The position numbers and the translations under genes are program-made. DNA of 64,000 nt from Lentzea sp. NBRC 102530 (GTDB taxonomy: Bacteria; Actinomycetota; Actinomycetes; Mycobacteriales; Pseudonocardiaceae), in assembly GCF_030269365.1 (NCBI RefSeq), contig NZ_BSTF01000005.1, positions 186,001 to 250,000 on the forward strand, written 5' to 3'. The notes under the pieces were generated by a model, which did not search any database, was not told the origin of the DNA, and saw only the letters and a program-made list of their open reading frames with translations. Positions 18,286-27,972 of the stretch are shown here, in pieces; the stretch's first letter is position 1, and the number at the start of each line of letters is the position of its first letter.

Positions 18286-19749
18286 GTGACCGTCGTCGCC
18301 GACAAGCCGAAGAGCAAGCGGAAGGTTCGTCCCGCGGGCCGCGTCGCCTCGTTGCGCGGCGGCCTGACGTCGTGGCTGAGCCGCCCGCTCGCCGACTTCC
18401 ACCTCCTGCTGGCGATCTTCGGCATGCTCACCGTGCTCGGCCTGGTGATGGTGCTGTCGGCGTCGGCCCCGGGACAGGTCGCCTCCGGCGTGTCCGCGTA
18501 CAGCGTGTTCCAGAAGCAGCTGATTTACGTCTGCATCGGCGCGGTGCTGTTCTGGGTGATGCTGCGGTTCCCGTTGCGCAGGTTGCGGCACTTCTCGACG
18601 GCCGCGATGGGCATCGGCGTGCTGTTGCTGGCGCTGGTGCTGACGCCGCTCGGGGACGTGCGCGGTGGCGCGCGGTCGTGGTTCACGCTCGGGCCCGTGT
18701 CGTTCCAGCCGATCGAGGCCGTGAAGCTCGCGCTGGCGTTGTGGGGCGCGCACGTCCTGGTGACCAAGCGGGCGTTGCTGTCGCAGTACCGCCACCTGCT
18801 GGTGCCGGTCGTGCCGGTCGCGATGCTGGTGTTCGCGCTGGTCATGCTCCAGCCAGACCTCGGCGGCACGATCACGCTCGGCGTGGTGCTGGTCAGCCTG
18901 CTGTGGTTCGTGGGCGCGCCGATGCGGTTGTTCGGCGTGATCGCCGGTGGCGCGGTGGCCGGTGCCGTCGTGCTCGCGATCGGTGCCGCGTACCGGCTGC
19001 AGCGCGTCACGACGTTCCTCAACCCCGACGCCGACCCGCAGGGCGCCGGACTCCAGGCCCGGCAGGCGATGTACGCGCTCGCCGAGGGCGGGCTGTTCGG
19101 CAAGGGGCTCGCGCAGGGCAGTTCGCAGTGGCGGTACCTGCCCAACGTCGAGTCGGACTTCATCTTCGCCGTCATCGGCGAGGAGCTCGGGTTCGTCGGG
19201 TGCGCGCTGGTGCTGGCGCTGTTCGGCGGCCTCGCATGGGTCGGGCTGAGGGTGGCGTCGCGCAACACCGACCCGTGGATCCGGATCGTGTCCGCGACGC
19301 TGACGGTGTGGCTGGTCGCGCAGGCCGCGATCAACATCGGCTACGTCGTGCGTCTGCTGCCCGTCACGGGTCTCACGCTGCCGTTGATCTCCTCCGGCGG
19401 CACCTCGGTCGTCACGACCATGGTCGTGTTCGGCATCCTCGCGAACTGCGCGCGGCACGAGCCGGAGGCCGTTTCGGCGTTGCGCTCGCTCGGCCCCGGC
19501 CGGGTCGGCGGGCTGCTCAAGCTGCCCGCGCCCGAGGCGTACCGGCAGCCGGCGAAGCGCAAGCCGTCCCGCCCGTCCACCCCTCCGCGCGCACCGGGCA
19601 GGCGCACCGCGCAACTCCCGGTGGTCGACGAACGTCGTATGGCTGGACGCTCGGCTCCGCCTTCGGAGTACCGTCGCCGCGAATCGCGGCGGACACAGGG
19701 CCGTTCAGAGCAAGGCCGGTCGACCCGCGGTCGCGGGCGACACAACTGA
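18286..19749 (+). CDS. ftsW: septal peptidoglycan polymerase FtsW (SEDS family)
   Basis: A SEDS-family glycosyltransferase that polymerises lipid II at the septum with FtsI. Ten membrane segments are apparent between residues about 35 and 400. Conserved SEDS stretches include VLSASAPGQV, GGARSWFTLGPVSFQPIEAVKLAL, LVMLQPDLGGTITLG, and LPLISSGGTSVV near the end. A long basic, Pro/Arg-rich cytoplasmic tail (about 90 residues) follows. GTG at 18286 (487 residues) has GGAG eleven bases upstream. An alternative GTG at 18220, one base after the murD stop, adds 22 residues of unconserved look; I prefer 18286 only weakly. Confidence 0.93.
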   Translation: MTVVADKPKSKRKVRPAGRVASLRGGLTSWLSRPLADFHLLLAIFGMLTVLGLVMVLSASAPGQVASGVSAYSVFQKQLIYVCIGAVLFWVMLRFPLRRLRHFSTAAMGIGVLLLALVLTPLGDVRGGARSWFTLGPVSFQPIEAVKLALALWGAHVLVTKRALLSQYRHLLVPVVPVAMLVFALVMLQPDLGGTITLGVVLVSLLWFVGAPMRLFGVIAGGAVAGAVVLAIGAAYRLQRVTTFLNPDADPQGAGLQARQAMYALAEGGLFGKGLAQGSSQWRYLPNVESDFIFAVIGEELGFVGCALVLALFGGLAWVGLRVASRNTDPWIRIVSATLTVWLVAQAAINIGYVVRLLPVTGLTLPLISSGGTSVVTTMVVFGILANCARHEPEAVSALRSLGPGRVGGLLKLPAPEAYRQPAKRKPSRPSTPPRAPGRRTAQLPVVDERRMAGRSAPPSEYRRRESRRTQGRSEQGRSTRGRGRHN

Positions 19750-19776
19750 TCGATCAACTCACATTCGGGAGAAGTC

Positions 19777-20880
19777 TTGACCGGGCACCCTGCCCCCAGT
19801 GGTCCGTGCGTCGTGGTCGCAGGTGGTGGCACCGCGGGTCACATCGAGCCGGCACTGGCGCTGGCCGACGCGGTCATGCGGCTGCGACCGGACGCGCGTG
19901 TCGTCGCGCTCGGCACCGAGCGCGGCCTGGAGAACAAGATCGTGCCCGCGCGCGGCTACCCGCTGGAGCTGATCCCGCCGGTGCCGATGCCGCGCAAGCC
20001 CACGCTGGACCTGCTGAAGCTGCCGCTGAACGTGCGCGGCGCCGTGAAGCAGACCCGTGAGGTGCTGGAGCGCGTCGGCGCCGACGTCGTCGTCGGGTTC
20101 GGCGGCTACGTGGCACTGCCCGCGTACCTGGCCGCGCGGGGCCGCGTGCCGATCGTCGTGCACGAGGCGAACGCCAAGGCCGGTCTCGCGAACAAGGTCG
20201 GCGCGAAGTTCGCCGAGCACGTCGCCGCGGCCGTGCCGGACTCCGGCCTGACCGACGCGCAGATCATCGGCATCCCGCTGCGCCAGTCGATCACCACCCT
20301 GAACCGCGCCGCGTTGCGTGCCGAGGCCCGCCGCTTCTTCGGCCTGGACCCGCACGCGCCCGTGCTGCTGGTGTTCGGCGGCTCGCAGGGCGCGCGGTCG
20401 ATCAACGAGGCCGTCGCGCCGGTCGCCGCCGAGTTCGCCCGCGCGGGCGTCGGCGTGCTGCACGCGTACGGCCCGAAGAACTCCGTTGCCGTGCAACAGG
20501 TTCCGGGGCGCCCGCCGTACGTGACGGTGCCGTACCTGGAGCGCATGGACCTCGCGTACGCCGCCGCGGACGCCGTGCTGTGCCGTTCCGGCGCGATGAC
20601 CGTCGCCGAGGTGTCGGCCGTCGGCCTGCCCGCCGTGTTCGTGCCGCTGCCCATCGGCAACGGCGAGCAGGCGCTGAACGCCGGTCCCGTCGTCTCGGCC
20701 GGTGGCGGCCTGCTGGTGCCGGACGAGGAGCTGACGCCGCAGAAGGTCGCGTCGCTGGTCGTGCCGCTGATGGCGGACCGCGACCGGTTGGCGCAGATGT
20801 CCCGCGCGACGCTCGGCACCGGCCGGCGCGAGGCGGACGAGGTCCTGGCCCGCACGGTTCTGGATGTGATCAAGAAGTGA
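19777..20880 (+). CDS. murG: UDP-GlcNAc--lipid I N-acetylglucosaminyltransferase
   Basis: A 367-residue GT28 glycosyltransferase that converts lipid I to lipid II at the inner membrane face. The N-terminal nucleotide-binding-like loop is [30 protein letters not shown] and [14 protein letters not shown] are family motifs, and [21 protein letters not shown] forms the UDP-GlcNAc site. Translation starts at TTG (19777), preceded by GGGAGA at eight bases. The stop overlaps murC in GTGA. Confidence 0.95.
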   Translation: MTGHPAPSGPCVVVAGGGTAGHIEPALALADAVMRLRPDARVVALGTERGLENKIVPARGYPLELIPPVPMPRKPTLDLLKLPLNVRGAVKQTREVLERVGADVVVGFGGYVALPAYLAARGRVPIVVHEANAKAGLANKVGAKFAEHVAAAVPDSGLTDAQIIGIPLRQSITTLNRAALRAEARRFFGLDPHAPVLLVFGGSQGARSINEAVAPVAAEFARAGVGVLHAYGPKNSVAVQQVPGRPPYVTVPYLERMDLAYAAADAVLCRSGAMTVAEVSAVGLPAVFVPLPIGNGEQALNAGPVVSAGGGLLVPDEELTPQKVASLVVPLMADRDRLAQMSRATLGTGRREADEVLARTVLDVIKK

Positions 20881-22259
20881 GTCTCGAACGCGTTCACCTC
20901 GTCGGCATCGGTGGTGCCGGCATGAGCGGCATCGCCCGGATCCTGCTGGCGCGCGGCGTGCAGGTGTCCGGTTCGGACGCCAAGGACTCGCGGACCGTGC
21001 TGGCGCTGCGGGCCCAGGGCGCGCGGATCGCCGTCGGCCACGACGCCGCGAACCTGGACCAGCTCGTCGGCGGCCCGACCGAGGTCGTGGTGTCGACCGC
21101 GATCAAGGACACGAACCCGGAGTACGCGGCGGCCCGCCAGCGCGGCATCACCGTGCTGCGCCGGGCCGAGGCGCTGGCCGCGTTGATGGAAGACCATCGC
21201 GTCGTGTGCGTCGCCGGCACGCACGGCAAGACGTCGACCACCTCGATGTTGACGGTCGCGTTGCAGCACTGCCGCGTCGACCCGTCGTTCGCCATCGGTG
21301 GTGACCTGAACGAGTCCGGCGCCAACGCCCACCAGGGCACCGGCGGCGTGTTCGTGGCCGAGGCGGACGAGTCCGACGGCTCGTTCCTGTTCTTCTCGCC
21401 GTCCGTCGCCGTCGTGACGAACGTGGAGGCCGACCACCTCGACCACCACGGCACCGTCGAGGCCTACACGGCCGTCTTCGACTCGTTCCTGGAGCGCATC
21501 ACGCCGGGCGGCGTGCTGGTGTCCTGTGTGGACGATCCGGGCGCGGCCCGCCTGATCGCCGAGGCCCGTGCGCGCGGCATCCGCGTGCGCGAGTACGGCC
21601 GTGGCGGCGCCGACGCGAAGCTCGTCGACTACAAGCCGTTCGAGTCGGGCGGCCTCGCGTCGGTCGAGATCGACGGCGTGCCGGTCGAGGTCCGCGTCGC
21701 CGTCCCTGGCGAGCACATGGCGCTGAACGCGATCGCCGCTCTGCTGGCGGGCCTGGAGATCGGTGCCGACCAGGCAGGTCTGCTGGAGGGCCTCGCGGCC
21801 TTCGGCGGCGTGCGGCGCCGGTTCGAGTTCAAGGGCCGCGGCGGCGGTGTCTCGGTCTACGACGACTACGCGCACCACCCGACGGAGGTCGACGCCCAGC
21901 TGCGCGCCGCCCGCCCGGTCGCCGGGGCCGGCCGTCTGGTCGTGGTCTTCCAGCCACACCTCTACTCGCGCACCCGCACGTTCTCCGCCGAGTTCGCCGC
22001 CGCGCTGTCGCTCGCGGACGAGGTCGTCGTGCTGGACGTCTACGGCGCCCGCGAGGAACCGGAACCGGGCGTGACCGGCGCGTTGATCGCCGACCAGGTC
22101 ACCGCCTCGGTGCACTACGAGCCGTCGTTCGACCGCGTGCCCGCCCTGGTGGCGTCGCTGGTCCGCGACGGCGACCTCGTGGTGACCATGGGCGCGGGTG
22201 ACGTGACGATGCTCGGCCCCGAGATCGTCAGCGCGCTGGCGAGCGAAGAGCAGGCATGA
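20877..22259 (+). CDS. murC: UDP-MurNAc--L-alanine ligase
   Basis: A 460-residue Mur ligase that attaches L-alanine to UDP-MurNAc. It begins with [18 protein letters not shown], the MurC N-terminal signature. The P-loop [15 protein letters not shown] is at about residue 112. [12 protein letters not shown] and [13 protein letters not shown] are characteristic, and the C-terminal domain carries [15 protein letters not shown] at 20877 overlaps the murG stop; the upstream extension lies inside murG and is spurious. The stop overlaps ftsQ in ATGA. Confidence 0.95.
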   Translation: MSLERVHLVGIGGAGMSGIARILLARGVQVSGSDAKDSRTVLALRAQGARIAVGHDAANLDQLVGGPTEVVVSTAIKDTNPEYAAARQRGITVLRRAEALAALMEDHRVVCVAGTHGKTSTTSMLTVALQHCRVDPSFAIGGDLNESGANAHQGTGGVFVAEADESDGSFLFFSPSVAVVTNVEADHLDHHGTVEAYTAVFDSFLERITPGGVLVSCVDDPGAARLIAEARARGIRVREYGRGGADAKLVDYKPFESGGLASVEIDGVPVEVRVAVPGEHMALNAIAALLAGLEIGADQAGLLEGLAAFGGVRRRFEFKGRGGGVSVYDDYAHHPTEVDAQLRAARPVAGAGRLVVVFQPHLYSRTRTFSAEFAAALSLADEVVVLDVYGAREEPEPGVTGALIADQVTASVHYEPSFDRVPALVASLVRDGDLVVTMGAGDVTMLGPEIVSALASEEQA

Positions 22260-23005
22260 GCGCCCCGGTTCGCGGCAGGTCCACGCGAGTTCGCCCCGCG
22301 AACCGGAGACCGAGGAGCGCCGAGTACCGGGCGCGGCGCAGGACCATCCTGCGCCGCCGCCTGGTGGCGCTCCTGACAGTGCTGTCCGTGGTGGGCCTGG
22401 TCTACTGCGTGCTCTTCACGCCGCTGCTCGGCGTGAGCCAGGTCGACGTCCGCGGCAACGCGGCCCTGACCGAGGACGAGGTCCGCGCGGTGGCCGACAT
22501 CGAGCAGGGCTCACCCCTGGCCCGCCTCGACCTCCAGGAGATCCACGACCGCGTGGCCGGCATCCCGCGCGTCGCCGCCGTGGAGGTCGAACGCCAGCTC
22601 CCCGGCACCGTCCGCCTGCTGATCACCGAACGCACCCCGGTCGGCTCGGTGAAGATGCCCGACGGCTTCCACCTCGTCGACGCCACCGGCAAGGACTACG
22701 CGGTCCTCCCGGCAGCGGCCCCCGGCGTGCCCGAACTGGTGCTGGCCCTGCCGTCGTCGTCAGATCCCGCCACCCGCGCGGTCGTCGGTGTCATGAACGA
22801 ACTGCCCGAGAAGCTGCGGCCCGACGTGGTGTCGGTGGCGGCGACGACCGGTGCCGACGTGACGCTGACGTTGAGCGGCAACCGCACGGCGAAGTGGGGT
22901 AGCGCCGAGAACACGGCCCGCAAGGCGGCCGTGCTGCTCGTGCTGCTGACGCGGGAGGGCACGACGTACGACGTGTCGTCGCCGGACCTGGCCACGGTGT
23001 CCTAG
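22256..23005 (+). CDS. ftsQ: cell division protein FtsQ
   Basis: A 249-residue bitopic divisome protein. A strongly basic cytoplasmic N-terminus (residues 1-32, many Arg) precedes one membrane segment (about 36-56). The POTRA domain (about 60-128) opens with [18 protein letters not shown] and contains [12 protein letters not shown] and [11 protein letters not shown]. It starts at ATGA with murC and ends the murE-ftsQ segment. Its stop shares four bases (CTAG) with the convergent hypothetical gene, so ftsZ is separated from it by 2.6 kb. Confidence 0.93.
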   Translation: MSAPVRGRSTRVRPANRRPRSAEYRARRRTILRRRLVALLTVLSVVGLVYCVLFTPLLGVSQVDVRGNAALTEDEVRAVADIEQGSPLARLDLQEIHDRVAGIPRVAAVEVERQLPGTVRLLITERTPVGSVKMPDGFHLVDATGKDYAVLPAAAPGVPELVLALPSSSDPATRAVVGVMNELPEKLRPDVVSVAATTGADVTLTLSGNRTAKWGSAENTARKAAVLLVLLTREGTTYDVSSPDLATVS

Positions 23006-23604
23006 CCGAGCGTCAGGTGGAAGCCCTCGCTCTTGGCTTCCTGCTGCGACTTCCAGATGACGCCGCGGTTGGCGTTGCCGATCTTCGTGCCGTAAAGCCG
23101 TTCTCCCTCGGGAACACCGCTCACGGAGAAGTTGAACTTGCACGAGCCCACGCCGTTCATCAGCGTGCCGACGGCGAGGACCTCGTTGTCCTGGTTGACG
23201 ATCTCGACCTGGCCGCCGAGCCTGATGTCGCTGTAGCCGCCCGAACCGCAGTTGCCGTTCACCGTCATCGACCCGTCGACGGTGAACGTCGCGGGCCCTG
23301 ACGTCGAGGACGCCGCAGGCGAGTCGGTGCCGGCGGCGCGCAGCAGGTCGGGACCGGTGGCCCGGCCGAGCCCGAAGCCGAGTCCGCCCGCCGTCAGCGC
23401 GACCAGCGCGAAGCCGATCGCGAGCCACGGCGGCCGGCGTCTCGGTGGTGACTCGGGTCCGATATTCACCACTGTCGGTGCAATGGGCTCCACGGCGGTC
23501 CTTCGGGTTCGTGGGTCGGCTAGCGGCGCGGCGCGGGCGGGCGCGACGGCGTCGGCCAGCGGCGCGGGCGTCGGTGCACAGGCCGGGGGATCGGTTGGGA
23601 GCAC
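23002..23604 (-). CDS. membrane-anchored secreted-domain protein, unknown function
   Basis: A 200-residue protein with a Pro/Ala-rich cytoplasmic N-terminus, one membrane segment (about residues 60-82, WLAIGFALVALTAGGLGFGLG) and an extracytoplasmic domain of about 90 residues. That domain has two cysteines that could pair (NGNCGSGGYSDI and GVGSCKFNF) and a pattern seen in other actinobacterial envelope proteins of unknown role. The GTG at 23604 has a GAGGAG Shine-Dalgarno site. A GTG near 23490 is an alternative start. It lies reversed inside the dcw cluster between ftsQ and ftsZ. Confidence 0.7.
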   Translation of the reverse strand: MLPTDPPACAPTPAPLADAVAPARAAPLADPRTRRTAVEPIAPTVVNIGPESPPRRRPPWLAIGFALVALTAGGLGFGLGRATGPDLLRAAGTDSPAASSTSGPATFTVDGSMTVNGNCGSGGYSDIRLGGQVEIVNQDNEVLAVGTLMNGVGSCKFNFSVSGVPEGERLYGTKIGNANRGVIWKSQQEAKSEGFHLTLG

Positions 23605-23850
23605 ACAGGAATCTCCTCGGGTTCGCCGGTCAGCCGTTCGGCCTCAAGCGCGCCATCGCTGCCCGTACGACAAGGCTGCCGAGCCTGCTCGTGACGAGTT
23701 CCAACACGATCGCCTCGATGACGAGCGAACGCACGGACGCGGGTGCGGGTGCCAAGACGTGCCTCCAGTTGATGTACGACTACCGTGCTCATCGGAGTGC
23801 CACTCGCGGTATTAGCCAGTTTGATCGTTGTCACCCGAAGGAAGTACTCA

Positions 23851-25269
23851 ATGCCGGACCACGTCATCGTTGTGGGTGCCGGTCTTGCCGGACTGTCAGC
23901 CGCGATGCACCTGCAGGGGACCGGTCGGCGGGTCACGGTGGTCGAAAAGGGTGACGTGCCTGGCGGACGGGCCGGGACCGTCGCGGTCGGCGGGTTCGCC
24001 GCGGACAGCGGGCCCACCGTGCTGACCATGCCGGAGTACCTGGACGAGGCGTTCGGCGTTGTGGGGGAACGGCTTTCGGACTGGCTGACGCTCGATCCCG
24101 TGACGCCCGCCTACCGCGCGCGGTTCGCGGACGGGTCGCGGATCTCCGTGCACACCGATGCCGCCGCGATGGAGGACGAGGTCCGCACCGTCTGCGGCGC
24201 AAGGGAAGCGGCCGGGTACCGGGAGTTGCGGCGGTGGCTCGGGGAGCTGTACTCGGTGCAGCGCGCGCACTTCATCGGCGCGAACTTCGACTCGCCGCTC
24301 GACCTGGTGCGGCCCGAGCTGGTGCGGCTCGCGGCGCTCGGCGGCTTCGGGCGGCTGGAGTCCCGGTTGCGGCGGTTCCTGCGGGACGAGAGGTTGATCC
24401 GGCTCTTTTCGTTCCAAGCGTTGTACGCCGGTGTGCCGCCGCAGCAGGCCCTCGCGGCGTATGCCGTCATCGCGTACATGGACACCATCGCCGGTGTGTA
24501 CTACCCGCGCGGTGGGATGCGTGCGGTTCCCGAAGCGATGGCTGCTGCTGCGGTGAAGCACGGTGCGGAGTTCCGTTACGACGCATCGGTCACGCGGCTG
24601 GAGTGGCGGGGCGCGCGTGTGGTGGCCGTGCACGTCGGTGAGGAACGCATCGCGTGTGACGCCGTCGTCCTGGCGTGTGAGCTGCCGGACGCTTATCGAT
24701 TGTTGGGGAAGTCGCCTTCGCGGGTGGTGCCGCACCGGTGGTCGCCGTCCGCCGTCGTGCTGCACGCCGCGACGGACCGCACGTGGGACCTCGGGCACCA
24801 CAACATCCTGTTCGGGCGGGCGTGGCGCGGGACGTTCGACGAGATCGTCCACAGGGGACGGTTGATGTCCGACCCGTCGCTGCTCGTGACGCACGCCCAG
24901 GACGGGCTGCACTACGTGCTGGCGCCGGCGCCGAACCTGGAGGTCGGGCTGGTCGACTGGCGGCGCGTCGGGCCCCGGTACCGCGACGAGCTCGTGCGGA
25001 CGCTGGAGGCGCGCGGGCTCGACGGGTTCGGCGCGGCGGTGCGCGACGAGGTGCTCGTGACGCCGGCCGACTGGGGCAACGCGGCGGGCACGCCGTTCGG
25101 GCTCGCGCACACCTTCGCGCAGACCGGGCCGTTCCGGCCGCGCAACGTCGTGCGGGGCGTCGAGAACGTGGCGCTCGCCGGTGCGGGCACCACGCCGGGG
25201 GTCGGGGTGCCGCCGGTGCTGATCTCCGGGCGGCTCGCGGCCCAGCGGACAGCCGCCGTTCGGCGCTGA
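23851..25269 (+). CDS. phytoene desaturase-like FAD oxidoreductase (CrtI family)
   Basis: A 472-residue flavoprotein. The N-terminal dinucleotide-binding motif is VIVVGAGLAGLSAAMHL (residues 5-21), followed by the second signature GGRAGTV and DSGPTVLTMPEYLD. The middle has the CrtI-like GVYYPRGGMRAVPEAMAAAA, and the C-terminus ends GTTPGVGVPPVLISGRLAA, the family closing motif. ATG at 23851 follows AAGGA at eight bases; the 22-residue upstream extension lacks a ribosome site. No phytoene synthase or other carotenoid gene is nearby, so the substrate is uncertain: a carotenoid precursor is likely but other polyisoprenoids are possible. A strong terminator follows, isolating it from ftsZ. Confidence 0.83.
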   Translation: MPDHVIVVGAGLAGLSAAMHLQGTGRRVTVVEKGDVPGGRAGTVAVGGFAADSGPTVLTMPEYLDEAFGVVGERLSDWLTLDPVTPAYRARFADGSRISVHTDAAAMEDEVRTVCGAREAAGYRELRRWLGELYSVQRAHFIGANFDSPLDLVRPELVRLAALGGFGRLESRLRRFLRDERLIRLFSFQALYAGVPPQQALAAYAVIAYMDTIAGVYYPRGGMRAVPEAMAAAAVKHGAEFRYDASVTRLEWRGARVVAVHVGEERIACDAVVLACELPDAYRLLGKSPSRVVPHRWSPSAVVLHAATDRTWDLGHHNILFGRAWRGTFDEIVHRGRLMSDPSLLVTHAQDGLHYVLAPAPNLEVGLVDWRRVGPRYRDELVRTLEARGLDGFGAAVRDEVLVTPADWGNAAGTPFGLAHTFAQTGPFRPRNVVRGVENVALAGAGTTPGVGVPPVLISGRLAAQRTAAVRR

Positions 25270-25273
25270 CGTT

Positions 25274-25317
25274 CGCCGGGCGCGACCACCACCGTTCCGG
25301 AGCGATCGCGCCCGGCG
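25274..25317 (+). terminator. terminator after the CrtI-like gene
   Basis: A perfect 12-bp stem (CGCCGGGCGCGA with TCGCGCCCGGCG, 20-base loop) begins four bases after the desaturase stop and is followed by ATTTC. It should stop read-through into ftsZ. Confidence 0.7.
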
Positions 25318-25388
25318 ATTTCATCCCCGCACCTCGACGCCGGCGGCCACCGCTGACCAGAAATCGCGGTTAGGGCGGGCGAGACGAT

Positions 25389-25592
25389 CTCCGATTCGGA
25401 GTCCGACTAGGCTTGTGGGGGCGTCGTCCTCAGGGCCGTGCGCACTACTTGACGGCACGACCGGGGAGTAGTAGCGCACAGTGTTGGGACCCTACGGCGT
25501 GGCTGCTGGACCGACGCACCGCCGGTGCTTACCGTCCAGCAGGAACATATGGGGTTGACATAACTCTGAACCTCGACGAGAGGTTGAGAGTT
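25389..25592 (+). promoter_or_regulatory. ftsZ upstream regulatory region
   Basis: The 337 bases between the desaturase terminator and ftsZ contain no gene but carry several symmetric elements. CTCCGATTCGGAG (25389-25401) is a palindrome. GTGCGCACTAC at 25438-25448 pairs with GTAGTAGCGCAC at 25468-25479 and brackets a TTGACG. TTGACA at 25555-25560 is followed by a 31-base imperfect palindrome at 25562-25592, whose arms are AACTCT-G-AACCTC and GAGGTT-G-AGAGTT around GACGA. The last could be an operator or an mRNA hairpin in the ftsZ leader. Which TTGAC element is the real promoter cannot be told from sequence. Confidence 0.5.
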
Positions 25593-25654
25593 TCAATCCG
25601 GGTGCATCCCCACCCAGCACCACAGCACGGACCACGATCAGGAAGGCGGATCCG

Positions 25655-26968
25655 ATGACGCCCCCGCACAACTACCTCGCGGTGATCAAGGTCGTCGGCA
25701 TCGGTGGTGGCGGTGTCAACGCCGTCAACCGCATGATCGAGGTCGGGCTCAAGGGCGTCGAGTTCATCGCGGTGAACACCGACGCACAGGCCTTGCTGAT
25801 GTCTGACGCCGACGTCAAGCTCGACATCGGCAGGGAGTTGACGCGCGGCCTCGGCGCCGGCGCGAACCCCGAGGTCGGGCACAAGGCCGCCGAAGACCAC
25901 CGCGAAGAGATCGAGGAGGTCCTCAAGGGGGCCGACATGGTCTTCGTGACGGCCGGTGAAGGCGGCGGCACGGGCACCGGCGGCGCACCCGTCGTGGCCT
26001 CGATCGCGCGCAAGCTCGGCGCACTGACCATCGGCGTGGTGACGCGCCCGTTCTCCTTCGAGGGCAAGCGCCGCGCCAAGCAGGCCGAGGACGGCATCCA
26101 GGCCCTGCGCAACGAGTGCGACACGCTCATCGTCATCCCGAACGACCGCCTGCTGCAACTCGGCGACATCGGCGTGAGCCTGATGGACGCCTTCCGCTCC
26201 GCGGACGAGGTGCTCCTCTCCGGTGTCCAGGGCATCACGGACCTGATCACGACCCCCGGTCTGATCAACCTGGACTTCGCCGACGTCAAGTCGGTCATGT
26301 CCGGGGCGGGCTCGGCGTTGATGGGCATCGGCTCGGCAAGAGGAGAGGGCCGAGCGGTGCAAGCCGCCCAGAAGGCCATCAACTCGCCCCTGCTGGAAGC
26401 GTCGATGGAAGGCGCCCACGGCGTCCTGCTCTCCATCGCCGGCGGCTCCGACCTCGGCCTGTTCGAGATCAACGAGTCCGCCTCGCTGGTCCAGGAAGCC
26501 GCACACCCGGACGCGAACATCATCTTCGGTACGGTCATCGACGACTCCCTAGGCGACGAGGTGCGCGTGACCGTCATCGCCGCGGGCTTCGACGGCGGAG
26601 GCCCGACCCACAAGAAGCTGGAACCGACGGCGCTGTCCTCGCCGCCCCGGACCGCGACCGGGCCGATCGCCTCGGCCACCGCGGCTCCGGTCGCGCACGT
26701 GCAGCAGCAGCCTGTTGCGCCGACGCCGCCGCCTCCGGTGGTGCAGGCTCCGCCGGTGGCTCCGGTCCAGCCGGTCCAGCCCGTGCAGTCGGCTCCGGTT
26801 CAGCCGGCCACCTCCGTTCCGCCTCAGCCTTCGCCGGCTCAGGGGAACGGGTACGTGCCGTCCGTGCCTCGGTCGTTGTCGCCCAACGGGTCGTTGCCTT
26901 CTCGGCCGGTGCCGGTCACTGACGACCCCGATGACGAGGTGGACGTGCCGCCGTTCATGCGGCGGTGA
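25655..26968 (+). CDS. ftsZ: cell division GTPase FtsZ
   Basis: A 437-residue tubulin homologue that polymerises into the Z-ring. The GTPase domain starts [19 protein letters not shown]. The tubulin signature GGGTGTG is at about residue 106 ([16 protein letters not shown]), and the T7-loop catalytic region is [20 protein letters not shown]. After residue 330 comes a Pro/Gln/Val-rich linker of about 95 residues, then the conserved tail [12 protein letters not shown] that binds partners such as FtsW and SepF. ATG at 25655 follows AGGAAGG. A perfect terminator follows. Confidence 0.97.
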   Translation: MTPPHNYLAVIKVVGIGGGGVNAVNRMIEVGLKGVEFIAVNTDAQALLMSDADVKLDIGRELTRGLGAGANPEVGHKAAEDHREEIEEVLKGADMVFVTAGEGGGTGTGGAPVVASIARKLGALTIGVVTRPFSFEGKRRAKQAEDGIQALRNECDTLIVIPNDRLLQLGDIGVSLMDAFRSADEVLLSGVQGITDLITTPGLINLDFADVKSVMSGAGSALMGIGSARGEGRAVQAAQKAINSPLLEASMEGAHGVLLSIAGGSDLGLFEINESASLVQEAAHPDANIIFGTVIDDSLGDEVRVTVIAAGFDGGGPTHKKLEPTALSSPPRTATGPIASATAAPVAHVQQQPVAPTPPPPVVQAPPVAPVQPVQPVQSAPVQPATSVPPQPSPAQGNGYVPSVPRSLSPNGSLPSRPVPVTDDPDDEVDVPPFMRR

Positions 26969-26987
26969 CGTCGTTCTGATCTTGTCG

Positions 26988-27020
26988 GACCCCCTGAGCA
27001 GCGTGTGGGCTCAGGGGGTC
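26988..27020 (+). terminator. ftsZ terminator
   Basis: A perfect 12-bp stem GACCCCCTGAGC / GCTCAGGGGGTC with a nine-base loop, followed by TTCCTGTT, lies 20 bases after the ftsZ stop. The 235 bases between it and the pgeF promoter show no convincing gene. Confidence 0.85.
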
Positions 27021-27255
27021 TTCCTGTTGGGGAACGCCTGGCACGGCGGTGTGACACCCCTGGCCACTGGGACGCCTTCGGCATCGCGAACGCGATCCGG
27101 CCTGCTCGATGCGCACGTTCTGGAGCTTGGGGCGCGTCGCCTCGCCCCGCTCTTGCCTGCCGATCTCGCTCCACCTCGACTCGCTGGGAGCCGAGGCCGG
27201 TGGGGCTCCGCAGAGCGTGGCGTGACTCCCGCCTGAGGCGGTCGGCCGTGCGAAC

Positions 27256-27270
27256 TAGGGTGTAGGCGTG
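27256..27270 (+). promoter_or_regulatory. leaderless promoter of pgeF
   Basis: TAGGGT (27256-27261), six bases, then the GTG start of pgeF at 27268. No ribosome site precedes the start. Confidence 0.5.
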
Positions 27271-27972
27271 CGCATTCGTCGTGTTGTCACCACCCGCGCC
27301 GGTGGCGTGTCCAAGGCGCCCTACGACTCGTTCAACCTCGGCGATCACGTTGGGGACGACGAGGCAGCTGTCGAGGCCAACCGGGGCAGACTCGCTGCCG
27401 GGATCGGGTTGACGCCCGACCGGTTGGTCTGGATGGAGCAGGTGCACGGGCGGACCGTGGCCACCGTGGACGGGCCGCGGGGTGAGCCGCTCGAGGCCAC
27501 CGATGCCGTCGTGACGAAACAGGGCGGGCTCGGTCTGGTCGTGTTGACGGCTGACTGCGTGCCGGTGTTGCTCGGGGATGAGCAGGCCGGTGTTGTCGGG
27601 GCCGTTCACGCCGGGCGGGTCGGGGCTCGGGTCGGCGTTGTCGTTGAGGCGTTGAAGGCGATGATGGCGCTCGGAGCCGATCTTGAGCGCATCGAGGTGC
27701 TGCTCGGGCCCGCGGTGTGCGGTGAGTGTTACGAGGTGCCCGTCGAGATGCAGCGGGACGTCGAGAAGCACCTGCCCGGGAGCGCTTCCAAGAGTCGGAA
27801 GGGCACGCCCGCCCTGGATCTGCGGGCAGGGCTGTGGAACCAGCTCGCGAGCGCGGGGGTCGGGAAGATCGGTGTCGATCCCCGGTGCACGTTCGAGGAG
27901 AAGGACCTGTTCAGCCACCGCCGGCAGGCGCCCACCGGGCGGCTCGCGTCGGTGATCTGGGTGGACGCGTGA
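27268..27972 (+). CDS. pgeF: peptidoglycan editing factor PgeF / YfiH-type polyphenol oxidase family
   Basis: A 234-residue DUF152/YfiH protein. The metal-site residues are visible: His in WMEQVHGRTV (about residue 60), Cys in LTADCVPVLL (about 96) and His in GAVHAGRVGARVG (about 113). The usual VHAGWRG reads VHAGRVG here, a change of the conserved Trp. Family members act as purine nucleoside phosphorylase or laccase-like enzymes, and in E. coli the protein prevents misincorporation in peptidoglycan precursors (L-Ser for L-Ala). Position directly after ftsZ is normal for actinobacteria. Its stop overlaps the next gene in GTGA. Confidence 0.88.
   Translation: MRIRRVVTTRAGGVSKAPYDSFNLGDHVGDDEAAVEANRGRLAAGIGLTPDRLVWMEQVHGRTVATVDGPRGEPLEATDAVVTKQGGLGLVVLTADCVPVLLGDEQAGVVGAVHAGRVGARVGVVVEALKAMMALGADLERIEVLLGPAVCGECYEVPVEMQRDVEKHLPGSASKSRKGTPALDLRAGLWNQLASAGVGKIGVDPRCTFEEKDLFSHRRQAPTGRLASVIWVDA

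Noticed and set aside
27021-27255. Possible small gene between the ftsZ terminator and pgeF
   Set aside because: Several short frames exist but none has a ribosome site, sensible codon bias or recognisable protein pattern.
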